DNA from: Phycisphaerae bacterium
Lineage (GTDB): Bacteria; Planctomycetota; Phycisphaerae; Phycisphaerales; Phycisphaeraceae
DNA: 41,824 bases
Assembly (NCBI GenBank): GCA_030426385.1
Contig: JAUHYI010000037.1
Span: 1 to 41,824, forward strand
Direction of reading: 5' to 3'
The translations under genes were made by a program, and so were the position numbers. Positions 12,101-19,154 of this stretch are shown in pieces. Numbering within the stretch: the first letter of the stretch is position 1; every line of letters begins with the position of its first letter. The notes below the pieces were generated by a model. It saw only the letters and a list, made by a program, of their open reading frames with translations, had not been told where the DNA came from and made no database searches.

Positions 12101-15100
12101 CTATTCCACCGGCGTCGATCGCATCGCACCGTTCTCGCAACGTCATACGACCTTGACTGAAATTTTCGCACCCGGTGCTGCAATTACCAACGCCAACCAC
12201 GCAGGCAGCACCGTCACCCAACACGGCACCAGCCAGGCTGCGCCACACATCGCGGGCATCGCCGCATTGGCTCAACAATTAGCCGAACAACATCTGGGCC
12301 GACGCCTGACTCAGGCCGAATTCGTCACCCTGATGCAAGACACCGCCACCGACGTCTACGATGGCGACGACGAAAACGACAACGTCACCAACACCAACCA
12401 GAATTATCCTCGCGTCGACGTCTACGCCATGGCCGAAGCGATCCTGGACATGGCAACGCCAGTGGCACCTGATGGCACGCACGTTGTTTCGTTGGACGCG
12501 AGCGAAATTGTGGACGGCATCGATTTTGGTGGCGCTCGGCCTATTCCCGACGCGCCTGATTTGGCTGCCACATCTGACACAGGCACATCCGATACTGATA
12601 ACACCACCAACCGCGACAATCAAGACGAATCAGCTACGCTCGATTTCATCGTCAACAACACGCAGCCCGGCGATCGAGTTGCTATTTATGCCGACTTATT
12701 CGATACAGCGTACAATCCGATTCTGATTGGCCAGGCTATTGCGACTGGCACAACGACCACGATTACGACGGATCCGTTTTACGGCTTGACCGATGGCTCA
12801 TGGGATATCACCGCTGGTATCACAGTCGCAGGCGTCGGCCAGTTTGCCCCATCCGAAGCGCTGCGCATTACCATCGACACCACCGCACCCACAGCCAGTG
12901 TTGATCCATTAACCACGACGGACACCACGCCCGCGCTGACTGGCACGATTGATGATCCTGCCGCGACGCTGGTCGTCACCGTTGATGGTAATGACTACAC
13001 CCCCACGATCGATGGTAACCAGTGGTCAATTGCTGATGGTGTGATCGCTGCATTAACAGCGGGCCAAACGTACAACGTGATCGTCACCGCGACGGATATC
13101 GCAGGCAATGTCGGCATTGACTACACGACCGATGAATTGACCATCGAACCACAACCCACCGGTTCCATCTTCGTGCCACTCATCAATGACCTTAATGGTA
13201 ACGGTCTATGGGATCTGGGCGAACCTGCACTTAATGGCTGGCAAGCCTATCTCGATCTCAATCGGAACGGATTGCTTGATATCGATGAGCCGACCATGAC
13301 GACCTCGCTCAATGATGGTATTTATTTTTACGATCTAACGCCCGACACTTATCGACTGGCAGTGATTCCAATGACCGGCTGGGATAAAACCGCACCGGTC
13401 ACCACATCACCATTACTTTCCCAGGAAATTGTGGTTGCCGCTGGAACCCCCACACAAGCCGAACCGTTCCTGTTCCAGCAACAACAAACTGCAGCGCCGA
13501 CTGGGTTATCTCTATACCCGGGTTATGATACGGGCCTGTCGTCAACCGACCAAATCACACAACTCAACAACCATGATCTCGCCAGTCAGCTTGGCTTTGT
13601 TTTTTATCCAGTTAGCAACTTTGCCACCGTCAATCTATATGCCGATGGGTTGCTCATCGGGCAAGCCCGTATTACGCCAGCCGCATACATCAATACTGTT
13701 ATCACCGATGGCACTACCGTCCTTGCTGATGGAATTCATGCCTTCACCGTCACCGCCACCCTGCCTGGCGAACTCGAATCCGAGCATTCCGAACCAGTCA
13801 TTGTCACCATCGACACGGTCGCGCCCACGACCACCGTTGATCCGTTAACCACCACAGATACCACGCCGTTGCTCACAGGCACGGTTGATGATCCTGAAGC
13901 TACGATCAGCGTTGTTATCATCGGAGTCGGTCTGATCACTGAGGTTGACGCGGTCAATCTGGGCGACGGTACTTGGCAGGCACAAACGGACGAGACCAAT
14001 TTGCTCTTCGCGGGGTATCCGCATCCGTTTAACGTAATCGTCACCGCTACCGACATCGCGGGCAATGTTGGCACGGACGACACGACCGACGAACTGGTCA
14101 TTGAAAATCCTGTTTCTACCGACAGCTCGATCTCTGGCGTGGTGTTTGGCGATTGGAATGGCGATGGTGTCCAGGATGGTGATGAGCCGGCGCTTGCGGG
14201 GGTTGTGGTTTATCTCGATGAAAATGACAATGCGCTGTTCGACGATGGCGAGATGAGCGTGATCAGTGATGCGACGGGGTTCTATGAATTCACGGCGTTG
14301 GTCGCGGGTGATTATGTGGTGCGACAGGTGGTGCCCGCGGGTTATGATCAGACGTTGCCAGTGGGTAGTGGGCCGATTGATCCTGAGCCACCGGTGGGTG
14401 GTGATCCGGTGACGATTGATCCTGATGCGTTTTCGGATAACGCGCTATTGAATTCCGCGTTTGATAATGTGGCCTTGCGTGCATTGGGTTCGGACCTGAG
14501 CAATGATCGTGTGCTGGCTGAGGATGATGGCCGAGCCTCGACGGGCGACTTTATTTTCCGCAATCATGTGCGCGATGACTGGGGCAGCACCCGGCGATAC
14601 CTGCGTGCGGATTTTGATACAGAGATAGGGGACGCGGGGGGTGTGGGAGGCGTGGCGACGGTGTCGTTGGATTTCATTGCGGCCAATGGTGGCGACAGCA
14701 ATCCGGAACTGGTGGCCTATGACAGCGATGGCCAGGTGATCGACAGCGTGTTGTTGGCGGAGCATTTTGCCGATGGGGTGGTGACGACGCTGACGGTGGA
14801 ATCGACGGATGCGGACAGGCCGATCGCGTATGTGTTGGCGTATTGGGATCGCAATGGTTTTGCCCGGTCACTGTTGGATCACATGGTGTACACGCCGTTT
14901 GGCGAGGGTGATGGTGGAGATGGTGGGGGGGATACAGGTGATGATGGTGCTTACCGAATAACGCTGGCTGACGACGTAATAATCAGCGATCTGGATTTCG
15001 GTAACGATCCGCAGCCATCGTCGATCGCAGGGATTATTTATGACGATCAAAACTACGATGGCGATCACGATGCAGGCGAGCCAGGCTTGTCGGGCGTATT

Positions 15101-17594
15101 GGTCTGGCTTGATCTGAATGATGACAATGTGGTTGATGGTGGTGAACCGCAGGTGACCACGGGTGCTGATGGCAGCTATCTGTTTACTGATCTGAATCCG
15201 AATGATTACGTGGTACGTGTGCAAAAGCCAGCGATGTACCATTCGATCAACCCGACGAGTAATGACCAATCGACCACGCTCGGTGCGGCGGAGGATGCGG
15301 GGGGTTTTGATTTTGGATTTTACCCATCAATAACCCTCACACCGCATGCTTTTAGCTTGCATGCGCCAACCGACACCGGCCTTGCTGATAACGATAATAT
15401 TACGCGTTTTAATAATAATGATAGTGCCACACGTTTAGGGTTCTCGATCATTGGTAATCCTTATCCATCCCCATCCGGCACAATCCATCGCTTCTATGCC
15501 AATGGGACACTGATTGCCGTCGGACCATATAACCAGATTACTTATACCGACGGCGTCACAACACTAGCCGACGGTCAATACCAAATCACCGCGACACACC
15601 AATTTCCCGATAGCTTCGAATCCGCCCATTCCTACCCCTTGGCAATCACGATCGACACATCGGCCCCAACCGGTCGCGTGAACAGTCTGACCACGCTCGA
15701 CGACACCCCGCCGCTGAGTGGTACGGTCAGCGAGGATGTGGTCGACATTCAGCTCACGGTCAATGGCCAGACAGTTGCGGTGACGCACGATGGTTCGGGC
15801 AATTGGCAACTGGCGGACGACGTGTTGAACCCATTGCCACAGGGTATCTACGATGTGCAACTGGCACTCACGGATATCGCTGGGAATGTGGGAGCGGATA
15901 CGACGATTAACGAACTGGCCATCGGTTTCGAGACGCCGGTCGGTGGCACATTGGCGGGTACGATTTTCCAGGACAATGATGCGGATGGCGAACACGATGC
16001 GGGTGAACCAACGCTGGCCGACGTGCTGGTGTATCTGGATGCCAATGACAATCAGGCGTTCGACGATGGCGAGTTGAATGTGTTGACCGATGCGACGGGC
16101 TACTACGAATTCGTCGGCCTCACTGCGGGTGATTACATCGTGCGTCAGGTTGTGCCAACGTATTACGATCAAACGACCCCGGCCAACATTCCGCCGGTGT
16201 CCTCGGGCGATCCGGTGACGGTCGATCCCGATGCCTATGGCGACAACACGCTGATCAACCATGCGTATTCTGATGTGACGCTAGCTGCGTTGGGTTCGGA
16301 CCTGCGTAACGATCGGGTCATTGCCGAGGACCATCACACCACGTCGACCGGCGGTAATATTTTCCGCAATCATGTGCGTGATGACTGGGGCAGCACACGC
16401 CGTTATTTCCGGGCTGATTTCTCCACGGTGGTCGCCAGCGTGTCGCTGGATTTTGTCGGCGGCAATGGTGGCGATAGCAAGCCGGAACTGATCGCGTTTG
16501 ATGCGAGCGGTAACATCATCGATACGATGCTGCTCGATGAATTTGTCGGCCAGGGCGTGATCAAAACCTTGACCGTTGAATCGACCGATCCCAACACGCC
16601 GATCGCCTACGTGTTGGCCTACTGGGATCGCAATGGATTTGCTCGCAGCTATCTGGATCACCTGGTATACGCTCCGTTCACAGAAGGCGATGGCCCATCA
16701 TTGCAGGACGGCTCGCATCGCGTCTCGATCATCGGCGACGAAGCATTAACCGATCTGAATTTCGGCAACGATCCGCAACCCGCATCCATCGCAGGCATCG
16801 TCTACAACGATATCAATGAGGACGGCGATCAGGACGCAGGCGAGCCGGGACTGGCAGGCATCGCGGTGTATCTCGATTTGAATAACAATGGCGTGCACGA
16901 TGGTGGCGAGCCTTCACAAAGCACCTCTTCGGATGGCAGTTATCTGTTTAATGATCTGTTGCCTGGTGCCTATGTTTTGCGTGAAGTGTTGCCCGAAGAT
17001 CATGTGGCAACCGCACCCGGTGATGATGGCCATCATGTTGACCTCGAAGCTGGCGAATCAGCCACGGGTTACAATTTTGGCAATATTCCGCCGGAAGTTG
17101 AACCGCCAACGGGTGGCGATCCTGTGGTGGTTGACCCCGATGCATTTAGCGATAACACCTTGCTTAACCATGCGTATCCTGATGTAACTTTGCGTGCGTT
17201 GGGTTCGGAATTGCGCAACGATCGCGTGATTGCGGAAGACAACAATGTCACGTCCACGGGCGCGAACGTGTTCCGTAATCATGTGCGTGACGATTGGGGC
17301 GGCACCGATCGTTACCTGCGTGCCGATTTTGCTGTGGCCGTGTCGGCCGTGTCGTTGGATTTCATCGCAGGCAACGGTGGCACCGCCAACCCCGAACTGG
17401 TGGCCTACGACGCCAATGGCCAGGTCATCGACACACAGATTCAAAATGTCACAGTAGCTTCCGGCGACGTGGTGACCCTGACCGTCGAATCAACGGACGC
17501 CAATCGCCCGATCGCCTACGTGTTGGCCTACTGGAACCGCCATGGCTTCGCCCGGGGCTACATCGACCACCTCGTGTACACGCCGTTGGCATAA
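6141..17594 (+). CDS. Giant multidomain surface protein with embedded subtilisin-like protease
   Basis: A 3817-residue protein. ATG 6141 is chosen over a TTG at 6108 because GGGGAG lies 8 nt upstream. Residues 1-47 are Arg-rich, followed by FEPFEPRILLSG (about 48-60), a planctomycete exported-protein motif. Domains in order: SdrD B-like (62-170); seven-bladed FG-GAP-like propeller (170-535); Ig-like (567-765); two Calx-beta (770-1012); PPC-like (1012-1130); two SdrD B-like; a second propeller (1337-1640); SdrD B-like (1644-1724); subtilase S8 (1781-2108). The protease has Asp1804 in VILDTGID, His1846 in GHGSNVAG, Asn1945 in AAGN and Ser2031 in GTSQAAPHIAG, so the catalytic set is complete. 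Ig-like and SdrD B-like repeats with DxNxDG-type calcium loops follow. A module of about 155 residues occurs three times (from about 2752, 3358 and 3657), the last ending the protein. Role inferred: calcium-stabilised cell-surface or secreted adhesin/protease. Confidence 0.93.
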   Translation: MAYQRNRMYPTIRGFLSLRNRRRLQAKSLASRAKREAQTASSSSRQPMFEPFEPRILLSGSIAGTVWADLNADGIHDANEPGMAGITVYLDDNDNAELDWVDGNANSVWDDGEGERWVISATDNLTTAEINESGNYEFDTLPAGSYRINLDLPSNHYMTNGTLREWDQYQFVTKLLATNDTRRLDFGRDVSIDGNKIAVGASGILGADVINNGMVFLYEQQNQTWDLSALLTPTADEETREYGRSVTISGDVIAIGEGTRFRSPAPDSSVFVYDSPWSTGDDFSQLIAGNDDWFGNTLDVDNNRMIIGASIAEKAFIYERVDGVWTEAATLISPASGTDDQFGQGVAISGDFAVVTATADGVLAENAGAAYVYRRVDGSWTSLGRIDNPQPAISDGFGFAVDIENDQLIVGAYIDDSHAFNGGVVFTYRWNGFEWISQQTLLPSDLITPHQLFGFSVELKDDYLIVGARGSETAYVFRYINDSWQLQTQLVAPDSSALDFFGHAVSISGQYAVVSAINDDDSGENLGSAYLFEATGQSEGTWIELAEDEIVADAALGFTREASAKPDLLSNSDSGFYDDDNLTNRDNANASRTLDFTIGNTVAGDTISIYADDIADGVTDPVLIGQAVAAGETTSVTTNGTFDLTDGEWNITATVTVPDLGEFAPSDALRITIDTTSPYDVWIDALTTTDTRPPLTGTISDPTAIVSVTLDGQSYYQANNHGDGTWSLADNFLPELAPGTYTPYVRATDPAGNSYEVGRIDGLVIALMPTFTISDAQVVEGDSGTAQMVFTVSLDNPAIDTIRLDWHPSQDLSADGAMPNVDYQATVGGSLIWFEGQQQSYDVSVDVYGDTAFESDETFFLDIFRDPEYGNGTFEIADSRGVGTILNDDLAPAPPTFSINNSIGLEGTGGTTDFVFTITPSGPAIDTVRVDWSLFDLPEFEQSAILGVDMPNQTGNVVWFAGQSQPIDITVSVNADSDIELHEFIYARIEVTSGSGTEYRSEGFALIFNDDSDGDPYEPNDTLATAFDLTPYEFEYMSDHLGLAQQNGATDEDWYRINITRENQVFEAGIYDYWVTTGLVLEMFDDQGQPIANEGGPSDSYVRATLDEPQAIYLRVSGGLDMLTYNLIWGDTTLGSIGNFVWNDENENGLQDLDESGIADVEVLLLDDDGLPIDQTTTDADGHYEFVVPENGTYQIQVLAPAGYIFTERYVGNASFLDSDFDEQGRSDSIIGNTLSFNDTIDAGLIYRPATITAMSFNDENGNGVRDVDENAPTVQPTVYLDLNANGIYDEADTIGRYTASGTHGFTSLAAGTYIVRQQTPEGYQPTTPLDNDYRLFFFARENGVSAYDETGTHYYDIEFPAIDIPESYVRDMIIGPNDWLYAIHGTFDPILEVVNPLTGEVISSLVIPGWDNTNNGTYGGITATDRYVFVADSYNTGNSPSGIIRIDMQASDPAASAVHFGRDEPFDFYAEYIDLAMGQDGNLYALAGNGRTVRIFDPETLTELTPITLSQSVRAIAIDAAGVIFGASLGGTVWRFDATGQATHSINPAQLNELGDIDITTDGQLLVAGGYSDPAAILTSFVDGAFTTPTLINHGLDNGFITAFGAVWDMTLDGYLVNVEPGDNVGPYYFGQQEIPVVDPNNAEIHGTQWADLNADGDRDAGEPGLAGWMIYLDLNSNGQLDDGEPTQITDSNGAYAFTGLASGDYIVAQVLQDGWYQTAPGSSGELGGVAPGAALLALPPITTTGSDAPVYALGLSVDDQEDDDSLTGQTVESAPLINLDDLRNDARFAGIDGTGQTVVILDTGIDLDHPFFGPDLNNDGIADRIVHNYDFNANDSIAQDGSGHGSNVAGIIGSQDSTYTGIAPGVDIIALQVLNSSGSGSFTALENALQWIVTNATAYNITAINMSLGDTANYTSDQELYGLNDELAALHALGVIIVSAAGNAFYGFGSQQGVSYPAADASSLAVGAVYDASIGGVTYSSGAVAYSTGVDRIAPFSQRHTTLTEIFAPGAAITNANHAGSTVTQHGTSQAAPHIAGIAALAQQLAEQHLGRRLTQAEFVTLMQDTATDVYDGDDENDNVTNTNQNYPRVDVYAMAEAILDMATPVAPDGTHVVSLDASEIVDGIDFGGARPIPDAPDLAATSDTGTSDTDNTTNRDNQDESATLDFIVNNTQPGDRVAIYADLFDTAYNPILIGQAIATGTTTTITTDPFYGLTDGSWDITAGITVAGVGQFAPSEALRITIDTTAPTASVDPLTTTDTTPALTGTIDDPAATLVVTVDGNDYTPTIDGNQWSIADGVIAALTAGQTYNVIVTATDIAGNVGIDYTTDELTIEPQPTGSIFVPLINDLNGNGLWDLGEPALNGWQAYLDLNRNGLLDIDEPTMTTSLNDGIYFYDLTPDTYRLAVIPMTGWDKTAPVTTSPLLSQEIVVAAGTPTQAEPFLFQQQQTAAPTGLSLYPGYDTGLSSTDQITQLNNHDLASQLGFVFYPVSNFATVNLYADGLLIGQARITPAAYINTVITDGTTVLADGIHAFTVTATLPGELESEHSEPVIVTIDTVAPTTTVDPLTTTDTTPLLTGTVDDPEATISVVIIGVGLITEVDAVNLGDGTWQAQTDETNLLFAGYPHPFNVIVTATDIAGNVGTDDTTDELVIENPVSTDSSISGVVFGDWNGDGVQDGDEPALAGVVVYLDENDNALFDDGEMSVISDATGFYEFTALVAGDYVVRQVVPAGYDQTLPVGSGPIDPEPPVGGDPVTIDPDAFSDNALLNSAFDNVALRALGSDLSNDRVLAEDDGRASTGDFIFRNHVRDDWGSTRRYLRADFDTEIGDAGGVGGVATVSLDFIAANGGDSNPELVAYDSDGQVIDSVLLAEHFADGVVTTLTVESTDADRPIAYVLAYWDRNGFARSLLDHMVYTPFGEGDGGDGGGDTGDDGAYRITLADDVIISDLDFGNDPQPSSIAGIIYDDQNYDGDHDAGEPGLSGVLVWLDLNDDNVVDGGEPQVTTGADGSYLFTDLNPNDYVVRVQKPAMYHSINPTSNDQSTTLGAAEDAGGFDFGFYPSITLTPHAFSLHAPTDTGLADNDNITRFNNNDSATRLGFSIIGNPYPSPSGTIHRFYANGTLIAVGPYNQITYTDGVTTLADGQYQITATHQFPDSFESAHSYPLAITIDTSAPTGRVNSLTTLDDTPPLSGTVSEDVVDIQLTVNGQTVAVTHDGSGNWQLADDVLNPLPQGIYDVQLALTDIAGNVGADTTINELAIGFETPVGGTLAGTIFQDNDADGEHDAGEPTLADVLVYLDANDNQAFDDGELNVLTDATGYYEFVGLTAGDYIVRQVVPTYYDQTTPANIPPVSSGDPVTVDPDAYGDNTLINHAYSDVTLAALGSDLRNDRVIAEDHHTTSTGGNIFRNHVRDDWGSTRRYFRADFSTVVASVSLDFVGGNGGDSKPELIAFDASGNIIDTMLLDEFVGQGVIKTLTVESTDPNTPIAYVLAYWDRNGFARSYLDHLVYAPFTEGDGPSLQDGSHRVSIIGDEALTDLNFGNDPQPASIAGIVYNDINEDGDQDAGEPGLAGIAVYLDLNNNGVHDGGEPSQSTSSDGSYLFNDLLPGAYVLREVLPEDHVATAPGDDGHHVDLEAGESATGYNFGNIPPEVEPPTGGDPVVVDPDAFSDNTLLNHAYPDVTLRALGSELRNDRVIAEDNNVTSTGANVFRNHVRDDWGGTDRYLRADFAVAVSAVSLDFIAGNGGTANPELVAYDANGQVIDTQIQNVTVASGDVVTLTVESTDANRPIAYVLAYWNRHGFARGYIDHLVYTPLA

Positions 17595-17664
17595 GTAACC
17601 AGGAAAAATGCCGCGAACATTTGATCCCACTCAATTTTGTGTTTTCAGTCCAAAACAGACCAAA

Positions 17665-17682
17665 TGGGCGATATAGGACTCG
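17665..17682. repeat. attL core (18-bp direct repeat)
   Basis: TGGGCGATATAGGACTCG is identical to 35774-35791 inside the tRNA-Val gene and corresponds to its T-arm 3' strand, acceptor 3' strand and discriminator base. Host sequence (the end of the giant gene, 70 bp away) lies to the left and element sequence to the right. Confidence 0.85.
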
Positions 17683-17695
17683 TGGCCAATCGCCC
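17666..17695. repeat. Inverted repeat GGGCGAT / ATCGCCC at attL
   Basis: GGGCGAT at 17666-17672 and ATCGCCC at 17689-17695 are exact complements. They are the same seven bases that form the two acceptor-stem strands of the tRNA-Val at attR. On the minus strand this looks like a tRNA with the D arm, anticodon arm and 5' T strand missing. It could be tRNA-derived attP sequence or an integrase-related structure. Confidence 0.6.
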
Positions 17696-17739
17696 AAAGA
17701 TAGTAACGGCAATAGTTTAAGGGATTCACGAAAAACTAA

Positions 17740-17756
17740 GTGTGCAGAATCCGGCG
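17740..17756 (+). repeat. 17-bp repeat, left copy (candidate integrase arm site)
   Basis: GTGTGCAGAATCCGGCG is identical and in the same orientation at 35632-35648. The two copies lie 57 bp and 125 bp from the att core on opposite sides once the ends are joined. Confidence 0.5.
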
Positions 17757-17788
17757 TAACCGGCGCTTTTTCCACAGGTGAGCGGGGT

Positions 17789-17911
17789 GTGTGCGATGTC
17801 ACCACCGAGGCGTGCGGTGATCTGTTGCATGCGATCGACGGTTGGGTAAAAACGCCACGCGACCAGCGCCGGCGGATTATCGAACAGCTTGACGATCAGG
17901 GGGTGTTCTGA
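17789..17911 (+). CDS. Short phage frame, 40 codons; possible 3' end of a longer gene
   Basis: A 40-codon frame from GTG 17789, preceded by AGGTGAG (17776-17782). The product ends IIEQLDDQGVF. Its TGA stop overlaps the ATG of the next gene as TGATG, so translational coupling is likely. It may be a small intact gene, the C-terminal remnant of a larger phage protein, or, in the excised circle, the C-terminal end of the integrase frame, which is open from 34512 through the joined att site to this stop. I recognise no family. Confidence 0.4.
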   Translation: MCDVTTEACGDLLHAIDGWVKTPRDQRRRIIEQLDDQGVF

Positions 17912-18459
17912 TGGCTGGCGATGTCAGGATCAATATTCAGCCGTTCATGCGGTTCACGGCGCAGGTGCGTAACACCAGTGGGCCTATCCGAACGGGGTTG
18001 CGTCAATCGGGGGCGATCTATCTCGGTTTTGTCCGCCGGCGGTATGTGCGCAACAGTCGCGGTGGTGGTGACTGGCCGGGGCTGTCGCCTGTCACAATCA
18101 AGCGTCGACGCAGGGGTAATGGATCCGGCTCGAAGGCGATCCTGCGCGACACCGGCACATTGCTGGGTGCGTTAACACGTGGGGGACGTGGCAATCAGTT
18201 TCGGGATACACGCCGCGGTGTGGTGGTGGGGTACGGCGGGTCGGGGTCGGTTGTGCGTCGCCGATCGAGGGGGAAAGGTGGGGGTGGGGGGGCCACATCC
18301 ACCACAAGCCTAGCCGACCTGGCGGGCATTCACAATTTCGGGCGTGGTCACATCCCCCAACGTCAGATCATCGCTGAGCCTGACGCTCAGACACTCAATC
18401 AAATCACTCAATCCATCACGCGCGGCCTGGTGGCCTCGCTCAAACAACAAACCTCATAG
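17911..18459 (+). CDS. Phage virion morphogenesis / tail completion protein (Mu gpG / P2 gpS-like)
   Basis: A 182-residue basic protein with the layout of the phage virion morphogenesis family: W-P-x-L-S-P-V-T at about 51-58, a Lys/Arg-rich stretch, ILRDTGTLLGAL at about 70-81, a variable Gly/Arg-rich loop (about 108-125), then LAGIHNFGRGHIPQRQIIAEP (about 137-157). The I-H-x-F-G and I-P-x-R motifs are typical. Such proteins act at the head-tail or tail-completion step of virion assembly. It overlaps the preceding frame (TGATG) and is followed 13 bp later by the tail chaperone gene. The Gly-rich loop (GKGGGGGAT) is longer than usual. Confidence 0.72.
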   Translation: MAGDVRINIQPFMRFTAQVRNTSGPIRTGLRQSGAIYLGFVRRRYVRNSRGGGDWPGLSPVTIKRRRRGNGSGSKAILRDTGTLLGALTRGGRGNQFRDTRRGVVVGYGGSGSVVRRRSRGKGGGGGATSTTSLADLAGIHNFGRGHIPQRQIIAEPDAQTLNQITQSITRGLVASLKQQTS

Positions 18460-18472
18460 GAGCCCCCCCACG

Positions 18473-18934
18473 ATGTCAACATCATCCACCCCTACCACTG
18501 AAGCCAATGCCACGCCGACTGAGATCACGTTGAATGGCGAAAGCTACACGATGTCGCCGCTAGGTATCAGTGACCTAGCCATGCTCGAACGCGAAATGAA
18601 AAACAGTGCGATCGAATTGGCCAAAGAGGCGGTCAATCGCATGAGCCCCGCATTGGCCAATGGCGTGCTATCTGACGCTGTGGCCCGCGCGTCACGACTA
18701 TCGATCAATGGTGCCGATGGCCAGCAGTACATGTCGTCCATGGAAGGGATGACGCGCATGGTGTGGCTGTCACTCAAACACAATCACCCACAGATCACCT
18801 TGAAACAGGTCGTGGGTCTACTCGATCAGCCTGGCGCGATGGATGTGGCCATGGAAGCGTTCGACACGATCAGCGGGGATGCGGCGGGCGACACGGGAAA
18901 CTCCCACGCGGGGCAGACAACGGCATCGACATAG
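18473..18934 (+). CDS. Tail assembly chaperone, short form (lambda gpG analogue)
   Basis: A 153-residue zero-frame product starting at ATG 18473, with AGGAG (18458-18462) as ribosome-binding site. Residues about 18-140 form a compact, mostly helical region (LGISDLAMLEREMKNSAIEL; MTRMVWLSLKHNHPQITLKQVVGLL) typical of tail assembly chaperones. It sits in the conserved position immediately before the tape measure gene, and an overlapping -1 frame provides a C-terminal extension, as in lambda G/GT. Chaperones of this kind bind the tape measure protein and recruit tail tube subunits. Assignment rests on gene order and the frameshift, since sequence conservation in this family is low. Confidence 0.75.
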   Translation: MSTSSTPTTEANATPTEITLNGESYTMSPLGISDLAMLEREMKNSAIELAKEAVNRMSPALANGVLSDAVARASRLSINGADGQQYMSSMEGMTRMVWLSLKHNHPQITLKQVVGLLDQPGAMDVAMEAFDTISGDAAGDTGNSHAGQTTAST

Positions 18935-19143
18935 GCAGGGTGTTTCGCATCCTCGGTCGGCGTTACGGCTGGACAGCCCAGCAATGTGGCCAACTGACGC
19001 CGGCTCAGGTTTCGATGTATCTGATCGATGATGAATCGTCGGAATCACAACCCTATCCACACGGTAACACCATCACGTTTAACTCTGTCGCCGAAGCCAA
19101 GGCGTATCAAAAACGAATCAAGTCACAACGAAGCACACAGTGA
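18473..19143 (+). CDS. Tail assembly chaperone, frameshifted long form (gpGT analogue)
   Basis: A -1 shift on GGGAAAC at 18895-18901 would join residues 1-143 of the short form to 80 further residues read from 18901 to the TGA at 19141-19143, giving 223 residues. The extension contains GRVFRILGRRYGWTAQQ, a T-domain-like helix-rich segment, and ends KAYQKRIKSQRSTQ. It has no good start codon or ribosome-binding site of its own. The frame stays open far past the zero-frame stop and ends 11 nt before the tape measure start, as expected for a GT-type extension. Confidence 0.8.
18895..18901 (+). promoter_or_regulatory. Programmed -1 ribosomal frameshift slippery site
   Basis: GGGAAAC lies in zero frame as xxG GGA AAC, a canonical X XXY YYZ heptamer. 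After a -1 shift the two tRNAs re-pair on GGG AAA. It lies 11 codons before the zero-frame stop, inside the overlap of the two frames. Lambda uses the closely related GGGAAAG at the same gene junction. A small stem (CCC/GGG near 18903-18912) follows. Confidence 0.82.
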
Positions 19144-19154
19144 GGTAAGTCACC

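Noticed and set aside
15564..16262. 232-codon minus-strand open frame
   Set aside because: Antisense to repeated SdrD and Ig-like coding DNA; the low-complexity His/Arg/Val composition is a by-product of the sense codons.
17294..17682. Plus-strand open frame running from inside the giant gene through attL
   Set aside because: The part left of attL is a host out-of-frame shadow; only the part right of attL belongs to the element and is discussed as the integrase extension or 40-codon gene.
18763..18900. Independent start for the -1 frame overlapping the tail chaperone
   Set aside because: No ribosome-binding site, and the part before the slippery site has low-complexity composition; frameshift from the zero frame explains the frame better.
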